Shown: positions 22,156-30,634, numbered from the stretch's first letter. The stretch is 64,000 bases of DNA from Microbaculum sp051390635 (GCF_051390635.1 NZ_JBPODT010000004.1:434001-498000); one strand, 5' to 3'. Made by a program: numbers and translations. The notes: a model not told the origin generated them from the sequence alone.

Positions 22156-23103
22156 CTATTTGCCCTTGCGGATCGCCTCGATGCGGTCCCACACCAGGGC
22201 GGCCGCATCGGGGCCGCCGAGCTTCTTCACCGCGCGCACGCCGGTCGGCGAGGTGACGTTGATCTCGGTGAGATTGCCGCCGATCACATCGATGCCGACG
22301 AGCAGGAAGCCGCGCTCCCTCAGCGCCGGCCCGATGCGCTCGCAGATCTCGCGTTCGCGCGCGCTCAGGTCGGTCGCCCGCGCCGCGCCGCCGCGCACCA
22401 TGTTGGAGCGCAGGTCGTTCTCGGCGGGCACGCGGTTGACCGCGCCGGCGAACTCGCCGTCGATCAGCAGGATGCGCTTGTCGCCGTCCTTCACCTCGGG
22501 CAGGAAGCGCTGGACCACCCAGGGCTCGCGGAAGGTGACGGCAAACAGGTCGTAGAGCGAGCCGAAGTTCAGGTCCTCGCGGGTGATGCGGAACACCGCG
22601 CCGCCGCCGTGGCCGTAGAGCGGCTTCATCACGATGTCGCCGAACTCGGCGCGGAACGCCTCGATCTCGGCGCGGTCGCGGGTGACCAGCGTCGGCGGCA
22701 TCAGGTCCGGGAAATTCATCACGAAGAGCTTTTCCGGCGCGTTGCGGACATGGGCCGGATCGTTGACCACCAGCGTCTTCGGGTGGATGTGCTCGAGCAG
22801 ATGGGTCGCGGAGATGTAGTGCATGTCGAAGGGCGGATCCTGCCGCATCAGGATCGCGTCGAAGTCGCTCAGGCTGCGCCGCTCGTAGTCGCCGAGGCCG
22901 TAGTGATCGCCTTCGATGTCGCGCACCTCGACGGGGGCGACCAGGGCCGAGACCGCGCCGTCGCGCATCGCCATCGTATCGGGATTGTAGTAGCTCAGGG
23001 CGTGCCCGCGCGCCTGGCCTTCGAGCATCAGCGCGAAGGTGGTGTCGCCCTGGATCTTGATCGTCTCGATCGGATCCATCTGCACCGCGACTTTCAACAT
23101 CAT
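22156..23103 (-). CDS. gshB: glutathione synthetase (ATP-grasp)
   Basis: Joins gamma-glutamylcysteine and glycine with ATP to make glutathione in the cytoplasm. 315 residues, the standard prokaryotic length. The N-terminal KVAVQMDPIETI and DTTFALMLEGQARG, the central MKPLYGHGGGAVFRI (ATP-grasp lysine and glycine loop) and C-terminal VGIDVIGGNLTEINVTSPTG are all family blocks. ATG at 23103 (or 23100) follows a GAGGGAAGGG ribosome site; upstream in-frame sequence is Arg-rich and not coding-like. It lies 10 bp after yraN on the same strand, forming rsmI-yraN-gshB, an order common in alphaproteobacteria. Confidence 0.95.
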   Translation of the reverse strand: MMLKVAVQMDPIETIKIQGDTTFALMLEGQARGHALSYYNPDTMAMRDGAVSALVAPVEVRDIEGDHYGLGDYERRSLSDFDAILMRQDPPFDMHYISATHLLEHIHPKTLVVNDPAHVRNAPEKLFVMNFPDLMPPTLVTRDRAEIEAFRAEFGDIVMKPLYGHGGGAVFRITREDLNFGSLYDLFAVTFREPWVVQRFLPEVKDGDKRILLIDGEFAGAVNRVPAENDLRSNMVRGGAARATDLSAREREICERIGPALRERGFLLVGIDVIGGNLTEINVTSPTGVRAVKKLGGPDAAALVWDRIEAIRKGK

Positions 23104-23113
23104 GACCCTTCCC

Positions 23114-23488
23114 TCACGCTTCCGCCTCGAACGCGCCGGCGATCCGCCGCGGCCACGACCACGGCGACCACAGCACCACGTCGAAGCGGACCGTGTATCG
23201 GGCATGATCGGGGTGGCGCGCAAGCCACCAGCGGGTGGCATCGAGAATTCGCCGCCGATTTCGCGCCGTGATCGCGAAGGCCGCGTCGGCGGCGGTGGCG
23301 CGCAGCTTCACCTCGACGGGCACCAGCGTCCTGCCGCGCAGCACGATGAGATCGAGCTCGCCGACGGGGGTGCGCAGGCGGCGAGCGAGCGGCCGGTAGC
23401 CGCGCGAAAGATAGAGCAGTACGGTCGCGGTCTCCGCGAGCCGGCCGAACCGTTCCGAGCGCCGGCGATCAGCCGTCGTCCTGGCCAT
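23114..23488 (-). CDS. yraN: UPF0102 YraN family nuclease-fold protein
   Basis: 124-residue member of the YraN family, which has a Holliday-junction-resolvase-like (PD-D/E-x-K type) fold; the cellular role is not firmly known. The conserved stretch GELDLIVLRGRTLVPVEVKLR carries the Asp and Glu-x-Lys of the fold. The ATG at 23488 has AAGGA 5 nt upstream and overlaps the end of rsmI by 20 nt. Two more in-frame ATGs lie upstream in a 30-bp tandem repeat that repeats the ribosome site, so the N-terminus is uncertain by up to about 20 residues. Confidence 0.85.
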   Translation of the reverse strand: MARTTADRRRSERFGRLAETATVLLYLSRGYRPLARRLRTPVGELDLIVLRGRTLVPVEVKLRATAADAAFAITARNRRRILDATRWWLARHPDHARYTVRFDVVLWSPWSWPRRIAGAFEAEA

Positions 23489-24497
23489 CCCGGTCCTTCC
23501 CATCTGGGCCATTCCCATCCCGGTCCTTTCCATCTGGGCCATTCCCATCTGTGCCCTTCCCTGGCGCACGGCCGCCGGCGCCCAGGTCGAGAGCCCGGCG
23601 ATAGAGATCGGCGCGTTTGCGGCCGGTTTCGGCGGCAAGCTCGGCGGCGGCGCGCTTGACCCCGATCTCGGCCGCGCGGGCGGCGAGCCGGTCGTCAATC
23701 TCGGCGTCCGACAGCGACGGCACAAGGCTTTCCGGCTCGGGCGGGCCGACGATCAGCACGATTTCGCCCTTCGGCGCGCCGTCCGCGGCGAGTTGCGCCG
23801 CAAGGTCGGCCAGTGTGCCGCGAACGACCGTCTCGTAGCGCTTGGTCAGCTCGCGGGCGAGCGCGGCCGGGCGCGGCCCGAGACCCTCGGCGAGATCGGC
23901 GAGCGCGGCGGCAACCCGGTGCGGCGCCTCGTAGAGGACGAGGGTGCCGTCGATGCCGGCAAGGTCGGCGATGCGGGCGCGCCGCGCCGCCTGTTTCGAC
24001 GGAAGGAACCCCTCGAACCAGAACCGGTCCGCCGGCAGGCCGGCGACGACGAGGCCGGCGAGCACCGCCGAGGCGCCGGGCACCGCGTAGACCTCGTGGC
24101 CCCCGGCGCGGGCGGCCTCGACCAGCCGGGAACCGGGGTCGGACACCAGCGGCGTGCCGGCGTCGGTGACGAGGGCGACGATCTCGCCGGCGGCGAGACG
24201 GGCCATCAGCTCGGGCCGGCGCGCCTCGGCATTGTGCTCGTGATAGGACAGGAGCGGCGTTGACAGGCCGTAGCGGCTCATGAGCTTGCGGGTGACGCGG
24301 GTGTCCTCGCAGGCGACGACGTCGGCGCGGGCGAGGATGCGGAGCGCGCGCAGGGTGATGTCGGCGAGGTTGCCGATCGGCGTCGCCACCACATAGAGGC
24401 CCGGCGGATCGGAGGGCACGTTGGCAATCGCCGCCAGCACCGACTCCGGCTCCGGAGCCCGGCGCCCGGCGGCGCTGTCCTGCTTCCGATCCCGCAT
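23469..24497 (-). CDS. rsmI: 16S rRNA (cytidine1402-2'-O)-methyltransferase
   Basis: SAM-dependent methylase that adds the 2'-O-methyl group at C1402 of 16S rRNA. 342 residues. The tetrapyrrole-methylase-fold core is clear: YVVATPIGNLADITLRA, LSYHEHNA, LVTDAGTPLVSDPG, VPGASAVLAGL, LYEAPHR. The C-terminus ends in a Gly/Asp/Lys-rich tail with a repeated GNGPDGKDRD unit, encoded by the 30-bp tandem repeat at the yraN junction; this is absent from most family members. ATG at 24497 has GGGAG very close to it. It is divergent from the lipoprotein gene at 24687. Confidence 0.93.
   Translation of the reverse strand: MRDRKQDSAAGRRAPEPESVLAAIANVPSDPPGLYVVATPIGNLADITLRALRILARADVVACEDTRVTRKLMSRYGLSTPLLSYHEHNAEARRPELMARLAAGEIVALVTDAGTPLVSDPGSRLVEAARAGGHEVYAVPGASAVLAGLVVAGLPADRFWFEGFLPSKQAARRARIADLAGIDGTLVLYEAPHRVAAALADLAEGLGPRPAALARELTKRYETVVRGTLADLAAQLAADGAPKGEIVLIVGPPEPESLVPSLSDAEIDDRLAARAAEIGVKRAAAELAAETGRKRADLYRRALDLGAGGRAPGKGTDGNGPDGKDRDGNGPDGKDRDGQDDG
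23491..23550. repeat. 30-bp tandem repeat, two copies
   Basis: Copies 23491-23520 and 23521-23550 match at 28 of 30 bases. The unit encodes the GNGPDGKDRD repeat at the RsmI C-terminus and, in another frame on the same strand, the region of the yraN ribosome site and start codons. Being a multiple of three, it keeps both frames open. Confidence 0.85.
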
Positions 24498-24615
24498 TCT
24501 CCCGACCCGCTCCGTCTCGCGCCCCGACCCCGCGCCCAGATGCCGCGCCCAGATCCCGCACCGCCGGCGAACCTAGCATGTGCGGTACACGGCGTCGCAT
24601 TCCCACAACAAGGGT

Positions 24616-24643
24616 TTGATTCCAAGCCCTTCGCCACTACCAT
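24616..24643 (+). promoter_or_regulatory. candidate promoter of the lipoprotein gene
   Basis: TTGATT (24616-24621) and TACCAT (24638-24643) with a 16-bp spacer. A start near 24650 would leave about 37 nt before the GTG at 24687. Confidence 0.35.
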
Positions 24644-24686
24644 TGTCACCGGACGAACGTCACGCCCGCGACCAACGGCGGACAAC

Positions 24687-25937
24687 GTGACCGCGGGGAT
24701 TTCACGCAGGGGATTTTTGCGTACAGTGTTTGCGTTCTTCAAAGGGAGCGCCGCTCGCGGCGGCGCCATCTCGCGGCGAGCCTTCGGCGGCCTGGCGGTC
24801 GCCGCCAGCCTTGCCGTGCTCACCGGGTGCGGACAGGGTGTCGGACCGGGGCTCGGCCCGACCATGCAGCCGACAGGCGATGCGATCGGCAGCGGCTCGA
24901 TCAAGGTGGCGCTGCTGTTGCCGCTATCGGCGACCGGCAATGCCGGGACAACCGCCAAGGCGATGCAAAACGCCGCCGAGCTGGCGCTGTCCGAGATCCC
25001 CTCCGCCGACATCCAGCTCGTGCCGCTCGACACGCGCGGCACGCCGGAGGGCGCGCGCAGCGCCGCCCAGACGGCGGTGGCCGGCGGCGTCAGCCTCGTC
25101 GTCGGCCCGCTGTTCGCGGCCGAGGTGAGCGCGGTCGCGCCGATCACCAAGGCGGCGCGCATTCCGGTGCTCGCCTTCTCCTCGGATGCCAATGTCGCCT
25201 CGCAGGGCGTCTATCTCCTGAGCTTCCTGCCGGAGACCGACGTCGACCGGGTCGTGTCCTACGCCGCGCGGCAGGGCAAACGCTCCTTCGCCGCGCTTCT
25301 GCCGCAGGGAGCCTATGGCTCGGTCGTCGAGGCCGCCCTGCAGCGGTCGGCTTCGGCGAATGGTGGCCGCGTCGCCGCCGTCGTGCGCTACGACACCGGC
25401 GCCGACGCGCTGAAGGCCTCGGTCGCGCAGCTCGGCGGTGTCGTCGGCGGCACCAATCCGCAGGCCGACGCGCTGCTGATCCCGGAAGGCCACGCGGTCT
25501 TGCCGACGCTGACGGCGGAGCTCGCCAATGCGCAGATCTCGTCGCGGCGGGTGCAGCTGCTCGGCTCGGGACAGTGGAACGACGAGACCGTCTGGCGCCT
25601 GGCCGGCCTCAATGGCGGCTGGTTCCCGGGGCCCGACCCGGCCGGCTGGCAGGCCTTCGTGGCCAAGTACCGCGGGCGCTACGGCGTCGTGCCGCCGCGC
25701 AACGCCACGCTCGCCTACGACGCGGTGACGCTGGCCGCGGCGCTGGCGCGGATCGGCGGCACCGCGGGCTTCAACGACCAGACGCTGACCAATCCGGACG
25801 GCTTCTCCGGCGTCGACGGCATCTTCCGCTTCCGCGCCAACGGCACCAGCCAGCGCGGCCTGGCGATCCTGGAGGTCCAGAACGGCTCGGCCACCATCCG
25901 CCAGCCGGCGCCGGCCGCGTTCGGCGCCGGCGGGTAG
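24687..25937 (+). CDS. periplasmic-binding-fold lipoprotein, penicillin-binding protein activator (LpoA)-like
   Basis: The mature part resembles type 1 periplasmic binding proteins of the LpoA / branched-chain receptor group (KVALLLPLSATGNAGTTAKAMQNAAELAL, VVGPLFAAEVSAVAPI). It has a lipobox LTGC after a hydrophobic segment (LAVAASLAVLTGC), so it is probably a lipoprotein. The segment is preceded by SRRAF, and a second SRRGFL motif lies about 21 residues earlier, so Tat export is possible. The start is uncertain: GTG 24687 has GGCGG 5 nt before it; GTG 24726 is the other choice; the frame opens at 24540. Alphaproteobacterial homologues beside rsmI-yraN-gshB are annotated as PBP activators; the role here is inferred from that context. 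Confidence 0.75.
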   Translation: MTAGISRRGFLRTVFAFFKGSAARGGAISRRAFGGLAVAASLAVLTGCGQGVGPGLGPTMQPTGDAIGSGSIKVALLLPLSATGNAGTTAKAMQNAAELALSEIPSADIQLVPLDTRGTPEGARSAAQTAVAGGVSLVVGPLFAAEVSAVAPITKAARIPVLAFSSDANVASQGVYLLSFLPETDVDRVVSYAARQGKRSFAALLPQGAYGSVVEAALQRSASANGGRVAAVVRYDTGADALKASVAQLGGVVGGTNPQADALLIPEGHAVLPTLTAELANAQISSRRVQLLGSGQWNDETVWRLAGLNGGWFPGPDPAGWQAFVAKYRGRYGVVPPRNATLAYDAVTLAAALARIGGTAGFNDQTLTNPDGFSGVDGIFRFRANGTSQRGLAILEVQNGSATIRQPAPAAFGAGG

Positions 25938-25944
25938 ACCCCGG

Positions 25945-27123
25945 CTAAGCCGCCAGGTTCGCGACCACGGCGTTGAGAACGGCGAAGCCCGCGGGCGTGG
26001 CCCGCAGGCGATGGCCGGGCAGCTCCTCGAGCAGGCCGTAACCGACGAGATCGGCGATGCGGCCCGGATTGAACGGCTTGCCGGCAAGTGCCCGGTAGCG
26101 ATCGGCGTCGACGCCGTCGATCAGCCGCAGCCCCATGACGAGGAATTCGTCGGCCACCTCGGCGGGGGTGAGCGGGGTCCTGTCCTCGATGCCGTGACCG
26201 TGCGCCTCGACGGCGGCGCGCCAGGCCTCCGGCGACCGGATCGTCGACACCGCGCTGCGGCCCATGTCGAGATTGAGCCGGCCGTGCGCGCCGGGGCCGA
26301 CGCCGGCCCATTCGCCACCGCGCCAGTAGACCAGATTGTGCCGGCACTCGGCGCCGGGACGGGCGTGGTTGGAAATCTCGTAGGCCGGCAGGCCGCGCGC
26401 CGCGGTCGTCTCCAAAGTCACGTCGTAGAGGCCGCGGGCGGCATCGTCCTCGGGCACGACCAGCCGGCCCCGGGCGTGCAGGGCGGCGAACGGCGTCTCC
26501 GGCTCGATGGTGAGCTGGTAGAGCGACAGGTGCTCGCCGGCGAAGCTGCAGGCCTCGTCCAGCTCCTCCCGCCATTCCGCCTCGGCCTGGCCGGGACGGG
26601 CATAGATCATGTCGAAGGAGACGCGCTCGAAGGTCGAGCGGGCGACCTTCAGCGCGGCCAGCGCCTCGGCGCGGTCGTGCAGGCGGCCGAGGAACTTCAG
26701 GACGTCGTCCCTGAGCGCCTGGACGCCGAGCGAGACCCGATTGACGCCGGCCTCGCGATAGGCGCGGAAGCGGCCGGCCTCGACGCTCGTCGGGTTGGCC
26801 TCCAGCGTGACCTCGACGTCATCGGCCACCGGCCAGCGCGCCGCGATCGCCTCGAGCACCGCCGAGACGGTCTGCGGCTCCATCAGCGACGGCGTGCCGC
26901 CGCCGAAGAAGATCGAGCCGACGGTGCGCCCGGGCGCCAACGTCGCCATGTGGGCGATCTCGGTGGCGAGCGCCCGGGCATAGGGCTTCTGATCGATGCC
27001 CCGGCGGACATGGGAATTGAAGTCGCAATAGGGGCACTTGGCCGCGCAGAACGGCCAGTGGACATAGACGCCGAAGCGCCCCTCGTCCCCCAGCATCCCG
27101 AATGCGCGGCCCGGTTCGATCAT
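25945..27123 (-). CDS. hemW: radical SAM heme chaperone HemW
   Basis: 392-residue radical SAM protein. Cys26, Cys30 and Cys33 (CAAKCPYC) form the CxxxCxxC cluster site, followed by FFGGGTPS and VSLGVQAL. The motif CPYCDF, rather than the extra fourth-cysteine pattern of HemN, and the short length place it with HemW, a heme chaperone, rather than coproporphyrinogen dehydrogenase. Older annotations call it HemN. Its ATG overlaps the rdgB stop (ATGA), so it is the third coupled gene of rph-rdgB-hemW. It converges with the lipoprotein gene, 7 bp away. Confidence 0.92.
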   Translation of the reverse strand: MIEPGRAFGMLGDEGRFGVYVHWPFCAAKCPYCDFNSHVRRGIDQKPYARALATEIAHMATLAPGRTVGSIFFGGGTPSLMEPQTVSAVLEAIAARWPVADDVEVTLEANPTSVEAGRFRAYREAGVNRVSLGVQALRDDVLKFLGRLHDRAEALAALKVARSTFERVSFDMIYARPGQAEAEWREELDEACSFAGEHLSLYQLTIEPETPFAALHARGRLVVPEDDAARGLYDVTLETTAARGLPAYEISNHARPGAECRHNLVYWRGGEWAGVGPGAHGRLNLDMGRSAVSTIRSPEAWRAAVEAHGHGIEDRTPLTPAEVADEFLVMGLRLIDGVDADRYRALAGKPFNPGRIADLVGYGLLEELPGHRLRATPAGFAVLNAVVANLAA

Positions 27124-27824
27124 CCGTTGTCCGTATCGATATGCGCCTCGACCAGCGTGGCGAAGGCGCGGGCGCGATGCGACAGCGGCGGGTTGTCGGG
27201 ATCGTCCGCCTTGCCGCCGTGCTTTTCCTGCGCGCTCATCTCGCCGAAGGTTCGGTCGAAACCGTCGGGCAGGAACATCGGATCATAGCCGAACCCCTGT
27301 GTCCCGCGCGGCGGCCACACCAGCGTGCCCTCGACCTCGCCGCGCACCGTTTCGATATGGCCGTCCGGCCAGGCGATCGCCAGCGCGGCGACGAAGCGGG
27401 CGGTCCGTGCGTCGGGGCCGGTCGCGCCCTTCTTCTGCAGCTCCTCCTCGACATTGCGCATGGCGCGGGCGAAATCGCGGTCGGCGCCCGCCCAGCGGGC
27501 CGAATGGATGCCCGGCGCGCCGTCGAGCGCGTCGACGGCGAGGCCGGAATCATCGGCGAGGGCCGGCAGGCCCGAGGCCTCCGCGGCGGCGCGGGCCTTG
27601 AGGATCGCGTTGTCCTCGAAGGTAGCCCCGGTCTCCTCCGGCTCGGGCAGGGTCAGCTCGCTCGCCGACACGGTATCGAAGCCTAAGGGCGCCAGCAGCT
27701 CGCGGATCTCCCTGAGCTTGCCGGCATTGTGGGTCGCGACCACGAGCCGGCCCGGCTCGAGACGCCGGGGTTCGAGACGCCGGCGTTCGGGGCGCCGGGG
27801 GTCGAGGGGCGCGCGATCGCTCAT
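27120..27824 (-). CDS. rdgB: XTP/dITP diphosphatase (RdgB/HAM1)
   Basis: Removes non-canonical purine triphosphates (dITP, XTP) to protect DNA. 234 residues. Family motifs: VVATHNAGKLREI, DDSGLAVDALDGAPGIHSAR, GTQGFGYDPMF and SHRARAF. The first 25 residues are an Arg/Pro/Leu repeat (units such as RRLEP) encoded by a 15-bp tandem repeat and are not part of the fold. Start ATG 27824 overlaps the rph stop and its own stop overlaps hemW, both as ATGA. Shorter starts inside the repeat are absent, so the extension is probably translated. Confidence 0.94.
   Translation of the reverse strand: MSDRAPLDPRRPERRRLEPRRLEPGRLVVATHNAGKLREIRELLAPLGFDTVSASELTLPEPEETGATFEDNAILKARAAAEASGLPALADDSGLAVDALDGAPGIHSARWAGADRDFARAMRNVEEELQKKGATGPDARTARFVAALAIAWPDGHIETVRGEVEGTLVWPPRGTQGFGYDPMFLPDGFDRTFGEMSAQEKHGGKADDPDNPPLSHRARAFATLVEAHIDTDNG
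27756..27815. repeat. 15-bp tandem repeat, four units, in the 5' end of rdgB
   Basis: Units of the type CTCGAGACGCCGGGG at 27756-27770, 27771-27785 and 27786-27800, with a degraded fourth at 27801-27815. Because the unit is a multiple of three it adds five residues per copy to RdgB. Confidence 0.75.
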
Positions 27825-28534
27825 GCGATCGCCATCTTCTGCAGGTCGACCAGGCGGGAAACGCCGCCGCGGGCCAGCGTCAGCAGGCGCAGCAGCTCGT
27901 CCTCGCTGAACGGCGCGCCCTCGGCGCTCGCCTGCACCTCGACGAGGTTGCCCGAGCCGGTGATGACGAAATTGGCGTCGGTGCCGGCCTCCGAATCCTC
28001 GGGGTAATCGAGGTCGAGCACCGGAGTGCCGGCATAGATGCCGCAGGAAACGGCGGCGACGTGATCGACCAGCGGGGACTCAGACACCATGTCGCGCGCC
28101 TGCATCCAGCGGACGCATTCGTGCAGCGCCACCCAGCCGCCGGTGATCGCGGCGGTGCGGGTGCCGCCGTCGGCCTGCAATACGTCGCAGTCGACGGTGA
28201 TCTGGCGCTCGCCGAGCTTGACGAGATCGGTGACGGCACGCAGCGAGCGGCCGATCAGGCGCTGGATCTCGAGGGTACGACCGCCCTGCCTGCCGGACGC
28301 GGCCTCGCGGCGCATGCGCTCGCCGGTGGCGCGCGGCAGCATGCCGTATTCCGCCGTCACCCAGCCGCGCCCCGCCCCGCGCAGCCAGCCGGGTACCTTG
28401 TCCTCGAGGCTCGCCATGCACAGGACCTCGGTATCGCCGAATCGCACGAGGCACGAGCCCTCGGCGTGGCGCGACACCCCGCGCTCGATTCGGACGGGAC
28501 GCAGTTCGTCGGGGGCGCGTTTGGACGGTCGCAT
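27821..28534 (-). CDS. rph: ribonuclease PH
   Basis: Phosphorolytic 3'-to-5' exoribonuclease that trims tRNA precursors. 237 residues, full length. Motifs include RPSKRAPDELRPV, the nucleotide-binding RQGGRTLEIQRLIGRSLRA, TVDCDVLQADGGTRTA and DLDYPEDSEAGTDAN. ATG at 28534 has GGAGA about 5 nt upstream. It is the first gene of rph-rdgB-hemW and is divergent from hrcA over 176 bp; the divergent hrcA / rph pair is typical of Hyphomicrobiales. Confidence 0.96.
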   Translation of the reverse strand: MRPSKRAPDELRPVRIERGVSRHAEGSCLVRFGDTEVLCMASLEDKVPGWLRGAGRGWVTAEYGMLPRATGERMRREAASGRQGGRTLEIQRLIGRSLRAVTDLVKLGERQITVDCDVLQADGGTRTAAITGGWVALHECVRWMQARDMVSESPLVDHVAAVSCGIYAGTPVLDLDYPEDSEAGTDANFVITGSGNLVEVQASAEGAPFSEDELLRLLTLARGGVSRLVDLQKMAIA

Positions 28535-28671
28535 TCATCTCTCCAGTGGGGGAACATCGACCGGGCGGCGACAAAGCGGCCCGGATCGCCGGCTTTCTAA
28601 CCGCTTCGCCGCCCGTTCGCCACCCTGTTCACCGCCGTGATCACCATTGCATCCGGGCATGCACGCCCGCC

Positions 28672-28702
28672 TTGACGGTCGTCCCTGCGGACCGCACATA
28701 AT
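28672..28702 (+). promoter_or_regulatory. candidate promoter of hrcA
   Basis: TTGACG (28672-28677) and CATAAT (28697-28702), each 5 of 6 to consensus, with a long 19-bp spacer. Transcription would begin about 28709, two bases before the hrcA ATG, so the message would be leaderless. CTTGAC is also the -35 core of sigma-32. Confidence 0.4.
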
Positions 28703-28710
28703 GAACCATC

Positions 28711-29820
28711 ATGAACGAAGTTCGCCCAAGCGGCACAAGCGCCCCGGAAACGGGGCTCAGCAAATCGGGGCTCGCCGAGCTCAACGCACGCTCGCGCGAG
28801 ATCTTCCGCCGCATCGTCGAAGCGTATCTGGAGACCGGCGAGCCGGTCGGCTCGCGCAACATCGCGCGCGCGCTGCAGCTGTCGCTGTCGCTGTCGCCGG
28901 CGTCGGTGCGCAACGTGATGAGCGACCTCGAGGTGCTCGGCCTGATCTACGCGCCGCATACCAGCGCGGGCCGGCTGCCGACGGAACTGGGCCTGCGCTT
29001 CTTCGTCGACGCGCTGCTCGAGGTGGGCGACCTGTCGCCGGACGAACGCCAGTCGATCGAGGCGCGGTTCGGGCCGCAGCCGCAGCAGCGCTCGATGGAA
29101 GGCGTGCTCGACCAGGCCTCGAGCCTGCTGTCGGGCCTGTCGCGTGGCGCCGGGCTGGTGCTCACCAGCAAGACCGACATGCGCATCCGCCACATCGAAT
29201 TCGTGCGGCTGGAGCCGCGACGGGTGCTGATCATCCTGGTCGGCGACGACGGATCGGTGGAAAACCGCGTCGTCGAGATCGACGAGGACATCCCGCCGTC
29301 GGCGCTGGTGGAGGCCGGCAACTACCTGAACGCCCGCCTGCAGGGCCGCACGCTGGCGGAGGTGCGCGACGAGATCGCCCGCACGCGCTCGGCGCTGGAA
29401 GCCGAGCTCGACACCCTGAGCGCGCGCGTGGTCGAGGCCGGGCTCGCCACCTGGTCGGGGGTGGCCGACGACAGGCCGCGCACGTTGATCGTCCGCGGCC
29501 AGGCCAATCTGCTCGAAGACCTGCACGCGCTCGAGGACCTCGAACGCATCCGCGTGCTGTTCGACGACCTGGAGAAGAAGAACGATATCATCGAGCTGCT
29601 GGGCCATGCCGAGCGGGCCGACGGGGTGCGTATCTTCATCGGCTCGGAAAACAAGTTGTTCTCGCTGTCCGGCTCCTCGGTGGTGGCGGCGCCCTACCGC
29701 GACGCCAACGACAAGATCGTCGGCGTGCTCGGCGTCATCGGCCCGACCCGGATCAACTACGCACGCATCGTGCCGGTGGTCGACTACACCGCCCAGCTCG
29801 TCAGCCGGCTGCTCGACTAG
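28711..29820 (+). CDS. hrcA: heat-inducible transcription repressor HrcA
   Basis: Repressor of groESL-type heat-shock genes that binds CIRCE elements and needs GroEL for activity. 369 residues. An N-terminal winged helix (about 25-95: AYLETGEPVGSRNIARAL, SPASVRNVMSDLEVLGLI) precedes the HrcA effector domain, which ends in VGVLGVIGPTRINYARIVPVVDY. No Shine-Dalgarno precedes the ATG at 28711 and the predicted promoter places transcription start almost at the ATG. I saw no CIRCE inverted repeat near hrcA, grpE or dnaK, so its targets (probably groE) lie elsewhere. grpE follows after 103 bp. Confidence 0.95.
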   Translation: MNEVRPSGTSAPETGLSKSGLAELNARSREIFRRIVEAYLETGEPVGSRNIARALQLSLSLSPASVRNVMSDLEVLGLIYAPHTSAGRLPTELGLRFFVDALLEVGDLSPDERQSIEARFGPQPQQRSMEGVLDQASSLLSGLSRGAGLVLTSKTDMRIRHIEFVRLEPRRVLIILVGDDGSVENRVVEIDEDIPPSALVEAGNYLNARLQGRTLAEVRDEIARTRSALEAELDTLSARVVEAGLATWSGVADDRPRTLIVRGQANLLEDLHALEDLERIRVLFDDLEKKNDIIELLGHAERADGVRIFIGSENKLFSLSGSSVVAAPYRDANDKIVGVLGVIGPTRINYARIVPVVDYTAQLVSRLLD

Positions 29821-29923
29821 CGACATTCCCGACCCTTTCAGCGGTTGATTTTTCCGCCCCGAGCCCTGATATCGGGGCCGACCCTTCACGGAATGCACAG
29901 ATTCCGCCTTGTCCGAGGACAAT

Positions 29924-30583
29924 ATGAGCGACGAAACAAGACAGACCGCCGCCGCGAACAACGCCACCGAGGCCGAGAACCGGGCCACCGAAGCGCCGGA
30001 CGCCGAGACGCCGGACGCCGGGGCGGCCGCGCCGGAAACCGATGCCGTCGAGACGCTGAAGAGCGAGAACGCCGACCTGCGCGACCGGCTGTTGCGCACG
30101 GTCGCCGAGATGGAGAACCTGCGCAAGCGCGCCGAGCGCGAGGTCAGGGAAGCCGGGCAGTACGCGATTTCGCGCTTCGCCCACGACCTGCTCGGCGTCG
30201 GCGACAACATGCGCCGGGCGCTGGAGACCGTCGGCGGGGAAGCCCGCGAGGCCGCCGACAGCGTGCTGATCGGCCTGCTCGACGGCGTCGAGATGACCGA
30301 GCGCGAGCTGTTGAAGACGCTGGAGAAGCACGGCGTCACCCGGGTCGCGCCGCAGGGCGAGAAGTTCGACCCGAACTTCCACCAGGCGATGTTCGAGGTG
30401 CCGGACGAGAGCGTGCCGTCGGGCACCGTCGTGCAGGTGGTGCAGACGGGCTACAAGATCGGCGAACGCTGCCTGCGGCCGGCGATGGTCGGCGTATCCA
30501 AGGGCGGCCCGAAGACGGCGGCGAAGCCGGAAACCGCCGAAACCGCACCGGACGGCCCGCCGCAGGTCGACAAGACGGCCTGA
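29924..30583 (+). CDS. grpE: nucleotide exchange factor GrpE
   Basis: Exchanges ADP on DnaK. 219 residues from the ATG at 29924, which has GAGGA 4 nt upstream; an in-frame TTG at 29909 is less likely. The first 45 residues are acidic and low-complexity, then a long helix (LKSENADLRDRLLRTVAEMENLRKR), then the beta domain with VPSGTVVQVVQTGYKIGERCLRPAMV. The 103-bp gap after hrcA carries a 7-bp stem (GCCCCGA/TCGGGGC, 29856-29878) and a TTGATT-N16-TGATAT pair (29845-29872) that could be a separate weak promoter. Confidence 0.95.
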   Translation: MSDETRQTAAANNATEAENRATEAPDAETPDAGAAAPETDAVETLKSENADLRDRLLRTVAEMENLRKRAEREVREAGQYAISRFAHDLLGVGDNMRRALETVGGEAREAADSVLIGLLDGVEMTERELLKTLEKHGVTRVAPQGEKFDPNFHQAMFEVPDESVPSGTVVQVVQTGYKIGERCLRPAMVGVSKGGPKTAAKPETAETAPDGPPQVDKTA

Positions 30584-30634
30584 TCCGCCCGGACCGGTCA
30601 CGAAGTCGCCGCGGCACGCGGATACGCCCGAAAC

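Noticed and set aside
23491..23550. Possible CRISPR from the 30-bp repeat
   Set aside because: Only two directly abutting copies with no spacers, inside coding sequence.
25945..27123. HemN (oxygen-independent coproporphyrinogen dehydrogenase) as the identity of the radical SAM gene
   Set aside because: Its N-terminus, short length and neighbours rdgB and rph match HemW.
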